The position numbers and the translations under genes are program-made. 64,000 nucleotides of DNA from Stramonita haemastoma (lineage: Eukaryota > Mollusca > Gastropoda > Neogastropoda > Muricidae). A model generated the notes under the pieces. It made no database searches and was not told the origin of the DNA. It was given only the letters and a program-made list of their open reading frames with translations. Every line of letters starts with the position of its first letter. The first letter of the stretch is position 1. This document shows, one piece after another, positions 21,141 to 47,880 of the stretch. The DNA lies in NCBI GenBank assembly GCA_030674155.1, contig CM060316.1:77586853-77650852 (forward strand). Reading direction: 5' to 3'.

Positions 21141-22750
21141 GCCCTGAGCCGCCCTGGGGACTCCAACTCCCCGGTTTTTCCACAGGGATGGTTTCTAAAC
21201 ACGACACCTGTGTGCATGCTGGTTTTTTTGTCATCCGCTCCTACTGGCACACAAAGGCCTGCTCTTCTGAAAGGTGGAACAAGGTTTTAACATGTGCGCA
21301 AGATGTTCTGCATGCATTCGCACACAGGGATTCAGTTTAGTCTCATCCAAATTGTTGTTTTGTTACCTGTATGTGTGTTTCTACTTGTGAATTTGTTGTT
21401 CCTGTTGTTTTATCCTTATCCTGTTCCCATCCCTATAACCATCTTTTAAATTTTTTTCCCTCCACTGCTGCAACTATGCCTATGGGTGACATTTTTTGGC
21501 ACTGTAGAAATTATAGTCATTCATTAACTCTTTTCTTATCCTTCCTAGCTTCTTTGCCACCTGTCCAGGTTATCAGGTAGTTTCTCTTTTTCTGTTCTCT
21601 ACCTCCCAACCCTCTATATTCCTTATTTAAATATCAGATGAGTTCCCTTCTCTGAACTCCTCGCCCCCTTTTTTTGTTTTTCATATTCTTTTAACACCTC
21701 TATTCAAGGATTACAGTTCATGTGCAGAGAGTGATTCCAAAGTTTACAAGAAAGAGGTCTGTTAAGTTTGAAAAGAAATCCACTACAGTACTGTAACTTT
21801 TATATATAGCTATGTTTTGCTATGTAATCTAAATTGGCTTTAATCCAATCATGTTGTTTATAGCCCACCGACCACACAAGCCATATCAGGGCTGTCACCT
21901 CATCAAATTTTAAAACTCATATTAAAACTGTGCAACTATATACAGATTAAAACAGGGTATGAAACCAACTTTGCTTGTGTCAATTTCCTGGTCAACCATA
22001 AGGGTCGGCCCAGGACAGCCACCACGTTGTGGCTTTATAAACTGGCTTTAAAGACCTCAAATATAAAGTTTATGACAGTGACCTAATGATTCTGCTTTAA
22101 ACGTTTTACTCTGAATTCTATCTTTAGTCTGAACTCAATCAAGATTTCATTTCCACTATGTGGAGGGTTACAAAGACTTGCTCATGCCTTACAATGCATA
22201 TATTTACTCATTGCATTTTGCACAGAAAAAACAAGTTCGGAAGTATGGAAATATCCGTTTTGTAAATTTAAAAATGTTGCATATCTTTGAACTTCAACGG
22301 TAATGTTGCCTGTATTGTCATGATTTGTTGCAGCTACGATTGCGTCTGGATTTCCGAGGGGTTTGTGATGGAGACGATATTTACTCTTCCATTTTCATCG
22401 TGCTGCAGAAAGGGGAGTTTGATCAGGAGTTGCTCTTCCCCTTTAACGGACAGGTGAGGGTCACAGTGCTGGCTCACAACAGTCACCTCTCTGGGCACAG
22501 TGTCTCCACTGTCATCAAGTGCAGGGACATTCCTCGCAATGCTAATGGCAGCGTCAACGCCAGAGTCAACAGTCGAGGCTGTACCCGTTTTATCAAACAA
22601 AAGGAACTACTCTCGTCCACTTTTAGCAAGAACAAAACCGTGTTTTTGGAAGTGTCTGTGGTCACCCATTCAGAGCAGGGGGAAGGTTCCAGCAAAGCTA
22701 ATCCTAGCATCCTGGTTTCACAGACGCCCAAGGCCATGCCATCAAAGTAA
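12989..22750 (+). CDS. TRAF-family adaptor / E3 ubiquitin ligase (gene span, 8 coding exons)
   Basis: Cytoplasmic signalling adaptor of the TNFR/IL-1R/Toll pathways. TRAFs with a RING can add Lys63-linked ubiquitin. The spliced product is about 464 residues after repair of two one-base gaps. RING ~34-73: CPVC, CGHRFCKAC and CPVD, with Cys/His at 34, 37, 49, 51, 54, 57, 70 and the TRAF-type final Asp. TRAF zinc fingers ~95-235 (HLKECPMENVVCP, EECPQRTVVCDHC, DCPKYPVPCSLC). A coiled coil follows, then a MATH/TRAF-C domain from ~296 (LLWKLDMNN, FSPPFYTSCPGYQ, FIKQKEL). All introns are GT-AG and phases agree across exons. Start: ATG at 12990, one base after a strong acceptor; the ATG at 12921 lies in the intron. 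The MATH domain is too diverged to assign a vertebrate TRAF number. It shares TRAF6-like RING features, but TRAF2/3/5-like orthology is also possible. Confidence 0.9.
13198..14882. repeat. TRAF intron a: homopolymers plus two SINE remnants
   Basis: Holds a G run (13201-13212), a C17/T12 homopolymer junction at 13457-13490, a truncated family B SINE in plus orientation (13845-13990, with GGGTACCTGCCCTCTTTAGG and TATGGGACACCTTA), and a D-type chimera at 14180-14490 whose flank GCCCTGGGGACTCCAACTCC recurs at 21150. Confidence 0.7.
14883..14940 (+). CDS. TRAF exon b: end of RING
   Basis: Acceptor TTTTTTTTTCAG, donor CAA|GTAAGA. Encodes G-D-K-P-W-G-R-C-P-V-D, the last two RING ligand positions, then TALRRSEQ. 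Confidence 0.92.
15870..15974 (+). CDS. TRAF exon c: first zinc-finger segment
   Basis: Acceptor TTTTTCAG, donor GAG|GTAAGG, phase 0 at both ends. Encodes LFNDVAMRREILSLRVKC through CTWTGELRDAE, the usual post-RING TRAF sequence. Confidence 0.92.
16615..16715 (+). repeat. Interspersed repeat F fragment in a TRAF intron
   Basis: ACTTTGAGGTTCACTATTGA and GCGTATGCGACCATT match the fragments at 8500-8605 and 62285-62400. Confidence 0.6.
16948..17106 (+). CDS. TRAF exon d: second and third zinc-finger segments
   Basis: Acceptor ATGTACTGCAG, donor CAT|GTAAGT, phase 0. Encodes KHLKECPMENVVCPVGC and EECPQRTVVCDHC. An alternative in-frame acceptor at 16913 would add about 12 residues, but is less TRAF-like. 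Confidence 0.9.
17666..17946. repeat. CA-rich tract followed by duplicated inverted D-SINE tails
   Basis: 17669-17760 is a degenerate CA/CG run. At 17836-17945 two copies of TCTTTTATATCGAGGATAAT, each joined to GT dinucleotides, repeat the SINE-tail-plus-microsatellite unit of 2080-2428 on the opposite strand. Confidence 0.8.
18031..18194 (+). CDS. TRAF exon e: fourth zinc-finger segment, one base short
   Basis: Acceptor GGAGTGTAG, donor TTTCAG|GTCTGTG. The first frame gives KHEVVDCPKYPVPCSLC to HMDSTTGSC. The zinc finger then continues as ANVVCKFRSVGCHFQ in another frame. One missing C in the C run at 18144-18147 explains this: 164 nt should be 165 (55 codons, phase 0). The donor is the first base of the 52-bp minisatellite. 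Confidence 0.88.
18195..19290. repeat. 52-bp minisatellite starting exactly at a TRAF 5' splice site
   Basis: About 21 head-to-tail units. Internal units start GTCTGTGTTGTGCATTTTGT and end GAGTTTTCCCAAAAAG. The first unit begins with the donor GT of TRAF exon e, and each later unit repeats AAG|GTCTGTG. The first and last units share the variant GCTAACATTTGT, whereas internal units read GCTTACATTAGT, so the middle has been homogenised. ORFs in it are repeat-driven. Confidence 0.97.
19926..20055 (+). CDS. TRAF exon f: last zinc finger and coiled-coil start, one base short
   Basis: Acceptor TTTTTTTCAG, donor AAAGG|GTAAGC. Encodes DKRKDMQKHYDSHTEPH and LMNRVIELTMTN, after which this frame hits a stop. 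The frame read as LLREELCVTK stays open to the donor, so one base is missing near 20019-20026. Corrected length 131 fits phase 0 to phase 2. Confidence 0.85.
20515..20735 (+). mobile_element. SINE family D copy just upstream of TRAF exon g
   Basis: Contains GATGAGACTTTAAACCGAGG, AGAACATCTTGCGCACACGT, TAAATCCTGTTCCGCTTTTG, GTAGGCCATTGTGTGCCGG and the tail TTATTCCATTATCCTCAATG. It ends about 40 bp before the exon g acceptor, so its tail lies where the branch point would be expected. Confidence 0.8.
20773..20944 (+). CDS. TRAF exon g: coiled coil and MATH start
   Basis: Acceptor CTGGCTGACAG, chosen because its phase fits exon f; donor CAG|GTGGGC. Encodes KLADTSLQMVEHTQSINQL (heptad-like) and GGLLWKLDMNN, then FSPPFYTSCPGYQ. 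Coding GC is far above the surrounding DNA. Confidence 0.9.
20985..21360 (-). mobile_element. Truncated family C tail joined by microsatellites to a family D chimera
   Basis: 20995-21110 carries the C 3' end (TTATACCACTTTATGTCAC, GAAATTCGGCTGCTCTCCCG). AT and AC runs follow to 21139. 21140-21355 shares GCCCTGGGGACTCCAACTCC and the D body (AAGATGTTCTGCATGCATTC) with 14260-14480. Confidence 0.7.
21361..22333. other. Rest of TRAF intron g
   Basis: No coding signal. 21845-21915 carries TTTATAGCCCACCGACCACA and AGCCATATCAGGGCTGTCAC, which recur at 40105-40165 in an ADH5 intron, so this is a dispersed repeat of unknown class. Confidence 0.5.
22334..22750 (+). CDS. TRAF exon h: rest of the MATH domain and stop
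   Basis: Acceptor TTTGTTGCAG, stop TAA at 22748-22750. Encodes LRLRLDFRGVC, ELLFPFNGQVRVTVL, GCTRFIKQKELL and VFLEVSVV, the MATH beta-strands. A polar Ser/Pro-rich tail follows. Confidence 0.93.
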   Translation, partial: LRLRLDFRGVCDGDDIYSSIFIVLQKGEFDQELLFPFNGQVRVTVLAHNSHLSGHSVSTVIKCRDIPRNANGSVNARVNSRGCTRFIKQKELLSSTFSKNKTVFLEVSVVTHSEQGEGSSKANPSILVSQTPKAMPSK

Positions 22751-25700
22751 CATCTAAAGAAATGTTATATGCTAAGAAAGGCTGGGTTTTTTTTGTGTGT
22801 GTGTATGTGGTTTTGGGGAGGGGGGGTTGTTTTTTTTAACAAACTTGGTTGCTCATTTTAATTTACAGTAAGTGCAATATGTTTTTAAAGGTACTCTGAT
22901 GTTGGATGCAGTTTGGAATTAAAGTAAATTTTGAGAAGTGAAAATGAAATATGTATTCATCAAAATTATTACATACTTTTAAAGCCTTATTTTTTATCTG
23001 GCAGTTTCTCAGCTTCAGTTACTTTCTGAATGTTAGGAGCTGGTTATGATGTAGATGTGAAAGACTGCAGCTATGTTTTATGACACGTGTGATACTTTTG
23101 TATGCGCAAGACTGCTGTGTTACAATGCATGTGATGCCTTCTTCTTTTGTGATGAATGTAAGAGATACCATTCCTTGTTTATATGTGAGGCATCTTTGCG
23201 ATGTAGGCTTGCTGTTCGGCTACATGCATTCAATTCAGATTGTGACTTCTTTTTTTTTTTACCATGATCTTGATCAATTTCTTATGAAGATGTATAATTT
23301 TTTTTTTTTTGATCAGGATCTGAATCAGTTTCTTATTATGGAGGAGTTGTCATTTTTATTTTGATATGTTTTTACTCATGTATATTGTTTTACACTCTTT
23401 GGTCTTAGATTTGTAAATATTGTAAATACGACAGCAGATTAATCACAGGTGTTTTAGTAAGGCAATTCTTAATTGTATTCTTAAACAAACTAGCTACTGC
23501 AAGTGAATAATGGCATTTACTTTCCCCTGGTTATCACTTTATTATTGAAAAAGTCTTTGTCCAGGTTGGTTTACAAATTTAGGGACTCTTTTTTTTTCTC
23601 AACACCTTGTACTTGCATTGCTGTTTATATCACTTTGAAAAGCATGCCTTTTGTTTTCATATTGGTTGTTTTTTTTTAGAAAATCAAATGGAAGAATAAT
23701 GGACATGTGTATGCCATGGATATGCAGTTATCAGTATCAATAGTTTCACATAAGTTAAAGAAGTTGAATTCATGATCAAAACAAGTCTACAAATATAAAC
23801 AAAAATTCTTACTGCATCCAATGGCAGGGGTAAGTTTCTTGTTTTCCATAAAATATGTCAAGACTGCTACCTTTAACAACTTCTCATATTTTGATATAAC
23901 CAATACTTTAGCCATGTTTAGCAGTACCTTTATTGTACTGGCATCATCAATACCCTTGACAACAGGTGTTTGAAAAATTCATTAATTAGTGCATTGTGAC
24001 ATGTATAATTTAAAGCATGTCAAATAGCAATCGGTTATCATTTGCTATCCTTTATGTTTTTGTCTTTCCTTATTTGAACAGCCAGCTTAAAGTGCATGTG
24101 AACATTTCCAGTTGACATAAGAGGATTGCTAGGGAAAAAGTCACAGGATGAGCATCATACATATGAGTTTTTTTCTCATCTGAATGCAACTGAATACATG
24201 AGCTTTGATAGGCATAAGTTATGTACCGTTAGGGTTTGGGTTTTTTGTTGTTGTTTTTTTATATTGATTATCCCATAGATTTGTGCAAAATTGTTTTAAA
24301 ACATTGTTTCCTCACAGATCCAATAATCATCTTGTAAATTCAAGGCCTTTGTTGTGATAATTCATCAAGAACAGTATGTATTTGAAGGTTGCATATGCAC
24401 CAAAAAAAAAAAAAAAAAAATAAAGCAACTTCATAGACCTACAAAATATGTTATGATTTCTGTTGTAGCAGTTTCTTTATACCATCAGTTTTGGGAGACA
24501 AATCTGTTTGGTTCTGTTTTGTTGCACTTTCGTCAAGATAGTTTATCATAGTTTATGTCTCTCAAATTTCGGGGGGGGGTGGGGGGGGGGATCATAGTTT
24601 ATGTCTCTCAAGTTTGGGGGGGGGGGTATCATAGTTTATATCTCGAGTTTGGTTGGGGGGGGGAGGGGGGGTATTTTTGTTTTCTTTTCTTAATTGCAGA
24701 TCCAAACATTTCCAGGGAAATTTTCAGATGTACAGAAAGAAATATCCACCTTTTCTTAAATGTGTTGCTTTTTTTGCTTTTTTTTTAAGCAGGATAACAT
24801 TTATAGATCCTGAAACTTTTTTGTTGGATGGAACACACACGTCAGTTCCTAAGTTAATGTGGAAGTGGATAAATCTATACAGAGTGCCTCCAAAATAATT
24901 AAGACTCTTAAGTATATGACATGGTTCTATCATTTTCTCCAGTGAGTTTTTTTTGTAAATACCAGACCATATGACTCGGGGCTTTGGGAGTTTTTTGACA
25001 TATATCTTGTGTAAATAAAAAATGTTGTGTCTTTATTCTCCTATGGATGATTATTTGTATCATTTCAATTCCTCATATGCCTGGAATTATAATCTTTGTT
25101 TTTAATGTAAATTTTTTAAGTGAATCTCTGAAAGTTCCCTTGTATTTTCTGAGGCCCTTTCCAATATTTTTTTATGATACAATGTGGCCACTTTCGGAAA
25201 CATTTAACCTTACATAAGTGGCATACCATTGGGGGGAAAATGAAGCAAAGAAAGGGAAAAAATACACATAGGAAAGAGAAACTCAAACTTATTCATGTTT
25301 GTTTTGCTTGTATATGCCTATAGTTCGCAAATGCTTATGTAGATGGCTTTTTTTTTTAATTATCTTTTTTACACGTTATATGAAATATATACTTTCTGAA
25401 ATAGGTATACCACTAACTCTTGTTCACATGATTTGATAGAATGCATAAAAGAGACCTCCCTCATTAATGTTGGGGTTTATTGTTTTTGTTCTGTGTCTAA
25501 TTCTTTTTTTGGGGGAGGGGGGGGATTATTTTGAGGGGGAAAAATACAAGGCCCTTACAAATGTTTGTGAGCAGGAAAAATTATAAGTGCCTCCAACTTA
25601 TTTTTTCTCATGGATGTGCTATTCCAATAGACCTGTGATATGTCTGTACCAAATTTGCTTGTATGTGTTCGAGAACTGGAAATTATTTGATTTTTCTTTT

Positions 25701-26080
25701 ATTTGGAGAGGAAGATGCTCTCCTCTCTGCATTTTTTCCTATCCAGTTCCATTTGCGTAAAGTGTAAGTCCCAAGTTTTGTTGCTTGTTTTTAATGCCAT
25801 TTTCCCCTTTATTTATACAGTAAGATTGAAATACAAACTTCAGTGTGGAGGAAAAATGCTTTATGTTCACGTTGTATACGTTAATCTCATCACCGTTCTA
25901 TGTGGCATGAAGTTATGGAAGAAACTGCATGCATATAGACTGTGCTTGGTATTGTGTGTACACTGAAGAACTAACTTTGAGGAATAGTGGAATGTAGATT
26001 GTCATTGCAAGAGGTGAATCTGCTCCACTACTTTTGATAGGAACTTATCCTGCAGAGAAAAACTGTACATAGAATAAACC
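22751..26080 (+). other. Long 3' UTR of the TRAF gene
   Basis: AT-rich, no introns or ORFs of note; T, A and G homopolymers (24404-24420, 24570-24590, 24616-24626, 24655-24670). Possible early polyadenylation signals at 24417-24424 and 25014-25019. A best late signal at 26073-26078 precedes a change in composition. The extent is inferred. Confidence 0.5.
26073..26078 (+). terminator. Candidate polyadenylation signal of the TRAF gene
   Basis: AATAAA in the context AGAATAAACCTGTGG; the last such hexamer before the convergent ADH5 gene. Confidence 0.45.
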
Positions 26081-28071
26081 TGTGGTTTTTTAAACTTTGA
26101 TACTGTTTTGTTATTTCTCCTGTGAATGAACATAGCACAATGTTGACATCACCTAATCACACATTTTATACCATTTGTTGTATTTGACAAGAGAAAAATT
26201 TCATGCTCCAGCCACACCAAACCGGGATTTCACTGACAGGCAGAAAAATGTTTAGAACACATGAGAAAAGTTCAAGTCAAAGTAAAAGTTCAGGACTTGC
26301 TGTTCTTTTGAAAGTATTATTTACACAAATTGATTAAAGAAAAAAAAGTTTCTATGAAGAGTAATATTGTCATGAAGGGGTTTTTTTTGTTTAGTTTCTT
26401 CTTTCTTTTTTTTTAAAACTTTACCTACCAGATTCTCATGCTACTTTTACGAAAGATTCATAACCTGAAATCCATTACTTTCGCAGAGAGTTGCTTCTTT
26501 CAACATCATAGGAGTTATACCTGTAATTATGTCAAATCAGGCACAAGTCTGATCCAGTCAGAAGGAAACGGTGCTGTCACTTGCCATTGCCCTGGTCAAT
26601 GATTGCCCCAGAGGGCCTAAAATAAAGTGGAACATCAGTCACAATTGACAGTTCAATGAGCTATTTCAGAGACACATTCATTGTTCCAATTCTCATATTT
26701 CGCTCCCTGGTTATGACCAACTTTAAAGTTCTGTAGTGGAGTTTAATTTCTCCCTCCCAAGCAACCACAAAGTAGGATAAATGCAGAAGAAAAACAGTAC
26801 TGGCTGAAAGAAATACTATAGTAAAATACTTGTTCAAAATCTTTTTAATTATCTAAGTATGGTTCAAACAAACCACCTGTTGGTTCTGTGGTGTTTCCCT
26901 GTGGGGATGCCAAGTCAGTATAAATAGCATCCACGCCTTCTAGAAATTCTGAGCTACGAGTTCTTTTTTCTATCCCTCTCTTTATCCTGCCTTGTTCCTT
27001 TTATTCCTGTCACCTTCTCCTTGTCTCTTTTCTGCCTTTTTGGTCTATTTTCCTGCCTTTTTTTCAGAAAGGATAACAATTCTATCCCACACCAAAGTTA
27101 GATGCGCTGGGCCCAACTTGTCAGGCACTTGATGGCAGCACAAACATTTCGCTCACATGACAGACAACAAGTGTAGTTTTATGGAGTTGACAGCCAGTGG
27201 GAATGATCATAATACTATGCAGAAAAGCTTTTTTTTTGGGGGGGGGGGGGGGGGGTCAAGTGGAGGAACACAATTTATCTTCCCAAGACTTGCAACAGAA
27301 TGAAATGCATCATACAATAATTTTCAAATCAAAACTTTATTCACCTCTATAAGTCATACACTTAAGTATTTCAATCAACATAATTTTTTTTTAATTTTAC
27401 ATTATTGGATAAGAACATGAAAAGCATTCAGTTTTCAGAACGGGTAAATTGTATAGGAAAAAATCAGTGCAATTAATGACCAGCTTAAATGAAAATCTAC
27501 AAAGACGGACATTCAAGAATGATCAAGAAGAGAGAGGTTTTGGAGGAAGAGCAGGCAGAGAAACACAATCATACAAATATTCTTTCCATAACACAAATCT
27601 ATCGTGAACTGATTCAAAATGGACAGTACATCACTTGACTTAGGACAAAAATCAACCCTAACGATGTTTCTCAGATTGTCTGAAGGAGTGTACGCCTGCA
27701 TCAATTAAAGCTGAACTAATAATTTAAGCAAAAACACCGGTAAATCTTTACTCAAAAGAAAATATACTCGCATTCCTTCCACAGAACCAATGAAAAGGAC
27801 AAGCTGGAGCAAAATGCAATGTGCATTCTGATTATACAAGAAAACAAAAATTCTGCTTAACGATCACTCAATAAACAACAACAAAAATTGACATCATTAC
27901 AATTTTATTTGTACTTTTCATTATTAGCAACCATTTTCCCCCCCTGAGCAATAAAAAGACTGCTGAAAATATTTTTTCATTGGAATATCATGTCCGATTT
28001 CAAAGCACACTTAATGATACACAGATTTTCTGCTGGCACATTGGGTGTCATAATTGCCTTGTTCTTGATGT
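26081..28071. other. Convergent intergenic spacer and ADH5 3' UTR
   Basis: No coding signal. It contains a G homopolymer at 27239-27255 and a pyrimidine-rich block near 26975-27065. The stretch from 28071 down to about 27.3 kb is the likely ADH5 3' UTR. Confidence 0.45.
27336..27341 (-). terminator. ADH5: Candidate polyadenylation signal of ADH5
   Basis: AATAAA on the minus strand, about 730 nt past the stop. A closer alternative lies at 27904-27909. Which is used cannot be told from the sequence. Confidence 0.4.
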
Positions 28072-44706
<16,635 letters not shown>

Positions 44707-45754
44707 GATGGTGTTGTGTAAAGACCGCTTTGGGACCGTAGGCTAGGCCTAGGGATCGTAGACCAAAACTTAGGTGCTGTGTGCAAAGAAATAGTCGGGT
44801 CAGGGCCATCTGTAGCGTTATCAACGTTACTAGGTCAACCATGTTGTTTTATAGCCTAAATCGTAATTTAGTCTTAAATCATTATCCTAACCTTTTCACA
44901 TTATATACACGATAGAGTTCAAGTACAAGAAGCACATACCGATTGATTTGTTTTGATTTTGGTTGTTTTTTTCTTTGGCGTTGCAGATTGTGCAGCATAA
45001 AAACAACGAAACAAAGGAGACAACTTTGTTTTACTTTCGATTTTCTGCTGATCAGTTTGGTGGATTGAACTGTGGACCCTATCTTGCTTTTTTTGTGTGG
45101 CTTTTTGTTTTTTTGGGGGTAGGGATTCTTTTTGTTGTCGTTTTTCTTGGTCATGACAATACTATTGTTGATGATCACCATGATTATGATCATGATTGTG
45201 GTGAGTGTTGGGATTTAGGAATGCAGGAGGGGGTTGATGATTGTTTTCCAGCTCCACTGAGCGTGTACGCGTGTGTGCGTAGTCTGTGCATGTCAGCAAA
45301 AATATTATATTAATTTTTTGGGTAAAAATTAAAAAAACAAAAAGATAAAGCATAGCCTCTAATCATCTCTCCTTGGCAATCTTAAACCAAAATTCAGACT
45401 CATGATGATGGTTCCATTTCTTGAAGGGAAGGAGGGGGGTGGGGGGCGAACAGCATAAACTAAGAGAAGAAAAACAACAAATTAATGTCCTAACAGGGCT
45501 TTTCACTAAGCTTTTAAGAATCTCTGTCACAAACATGTCATTGGCCTATATTTGTTCAAGTGACACAACTGAAAATTTATCAACAATTATACAAAGAAAA
45601 TAGGGATGAAATAGTTCACAGCGAAGAGTGACAGAGCAGCACAAAGGACAAAGACCTGGTTTTTTTCACCCAGCCTTCGAGGAAAAAAATCAGAACCCCA
45701 AATACAAGTCATTTGTTTACAAATTTTAGTTCTAAGTATATCCAAAAGTGCTGC

Positions 45755-45829
<75 letters not shown>

Positions 45830-45850
45830 GTTTTTGTTTAATGTCCTTCA

Positions 45851-45895
<45 letters not shown>

Positions 45896-47040
45896 TGCGT
45901 GCGTGCAAGCAATATTGCTGTTGAAGTATATGACAGGTTTCTCATCGATACTTTTTTCATGCTATAAAACAGTGGTGTTTACTTTTGTGTATGTCTGATA
46001 GAAGACATTATGAACAATGTTATAAAAATGCTGCAAATGCTTGATCAATATGGTAGATGTGGCTTGGCTATTCGGCTTTTTGTGTATATGCTACACAGCT
46101 TTAGTTATGCATCCGAAATCCAGGATGTGGAGACATATCTTATTTTTTGTTTCAGTTTAAACAACGACTAAAGGACACATTTTTGCCTAGAATTCACGGT
46201 TCTCTTTCATTAGACTCTGATTACTGTACTTACTACCTAGAAATAGTCAGACCGAACTCTTTTGAGTAGGCCTGTGTACGTTAGTGATACGTAAACCTGC
46301 CTCCTTTCATTTAAATCAGATTTAGGTGAACATCATACATTGTGTTGTATTTTAAATAAGGTGCAGAGGTTGCCTGTGAATAGCATGATCCACTCAAATC
46401 AACAAAATTTGTTCTTGTTGTGCATTCCCCAGCTTAGGACTCTGGGGGTCACCCAGAATATGCACTCTGACTCACTCATCCCACCTGGGAATCACTGTGA
46501 GATTGAATTTGCACAGTGAATGAAGTTTGCGCGTATGACAGTTTTTCAAGTACCTCACCATATAGGCTGCCATATTCCGACTTCAGAGAAAATAAAAGTA
46601 ATGAAAGATAGAGCCATGTTATAAATAAAATGAAAGATAATATCTCAAACATGATTTGTGTCATTCTATGTAGGTCTGTCTTAACTATGATACCTTTCAT
46701 TAAAAAGAAAAAGGCTTACCACTCTATTGGATATTGTTTCTCATCAAAATTTAAATTACATTAATCATGTAGGCCTACCAACATGGCAATGAAGTCCGCT
46801 AAAACTTGGAGACAAAGCTACTCTTATATTGTAGTTTTAGAAAAAGCTTCAGGCAACCGCTCTCTGAAATTACGAATGTTTTGTTGATGGCACTGTGCTT
46901 TTCTTGCTCTAAAAACTTCATACCTTGCAGCCTTACCTGTTCAACATATTATTGTAACACATATACAGGTGCAATTTCCTGTTCATGGGAGCAGAATGGC
47001 CTTCAAAAATGAATAAACAATTTTTGTTGTTATAGTGATT

Positions 47041-47215
<175 letters not shown>

Positions 47216-47220
47216 TGCAC

Positions 47221-47666
47221 TTACACAGAGAGTCTTTCGGATGAGACTATAAACCGAGGCCCCGTGTGCGAACGCATGCAGAACATCTTACGCACACGTT
47301 AAATCCTGTTTCGCTTTTCGTAAGAGTAGGCCATCATGTACCAGTGGGAACAGATGACATTTACAAAACTGCATACACACGGGGACTGGATTTTTAAAAA
47401 AGCATATAATTGCTTATTTTTTGTATTTTGTATTTTGTACCACTTTATGTCACGCAGATTTCTCTGCGTGAAATTTGGGCTGCTCTCCCCGGGGAGAGCA
47501 CGTCGCCACATGTGCAGCGCCTACCCATTTTTTTTTTCTTTTTCCTGCATGCAATTGTATTTGTTTCCCTATCAGAGTGGCTTCTTTCTACAGAATTTTG
47601 CCAGGGACAACCCCCTTGTTGCCGTGGGTTCTTTTACGTGCGCTAAATAGTGATGTGTAACACACG

Positions 47667-47697
<31 letters not shown>

Positions 47698-47880
47698 TAG
47701 CGCCCAGACCACCACTCAGGGTCTAATGGATGGGGTAAAAGTTTTGGGTCCAAACGGGGTACGAACCCCGCATACTCCGACCCGGACTTTTTACTTTCTA
47801 CTTTCTAGGCAAGGCGCGTGACCACCTAGACCACCGATCCACTTATTCCATTATCCTCGATATAAAAGAATAAATAAATA
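47221..47880 (+). mobile_element. Family D SINE split by an inserted family C SINE
   Basis: D landmarks (GATGAGACTATAAACCGAGG, AATCCTGTTTCGCTTTTCG) run to 47418 and resume at 47842 with the D tail TTATTCCATTATCCTCGATA and an AATAAATAAATA end. The D sequence is otherwise continuous, as the intact copy at 20515-20735 shows. Confidence 0.85.
47419..47841 (-). mobile_element. tRNA-derived SINE, family C, full-length copy nested in D
   Basis: Minus strand: GGATCGGTGGTCTAGGTGGT head, GGGGTTCGTACCCCG B-box-like segment, AACCCACGGCAACAAGGGGG, palindrome CTCTCCCCGGGGAGAG, GAAATCTGCGTGACATAAAG, and an ACAAAATACAAAATA tail. The target-site duplication CTTATT lies at 47413-47418 and 47842-47847. Confidence 0.88.

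Noticed and set aside
20618..21340. 240-codon plus-strand ORF
   Set aside because: It runs through a D SINE, TRAF exon g, intron and another SINE. Only the part inside exon g is coding.
44882..45313. 103- and 116-codon ORFs upstream of ADH5
   Set aside because: Low-complexity Asn/Lys and Phe/Val content, mutually overlapping on both strands, no domain or splice context.
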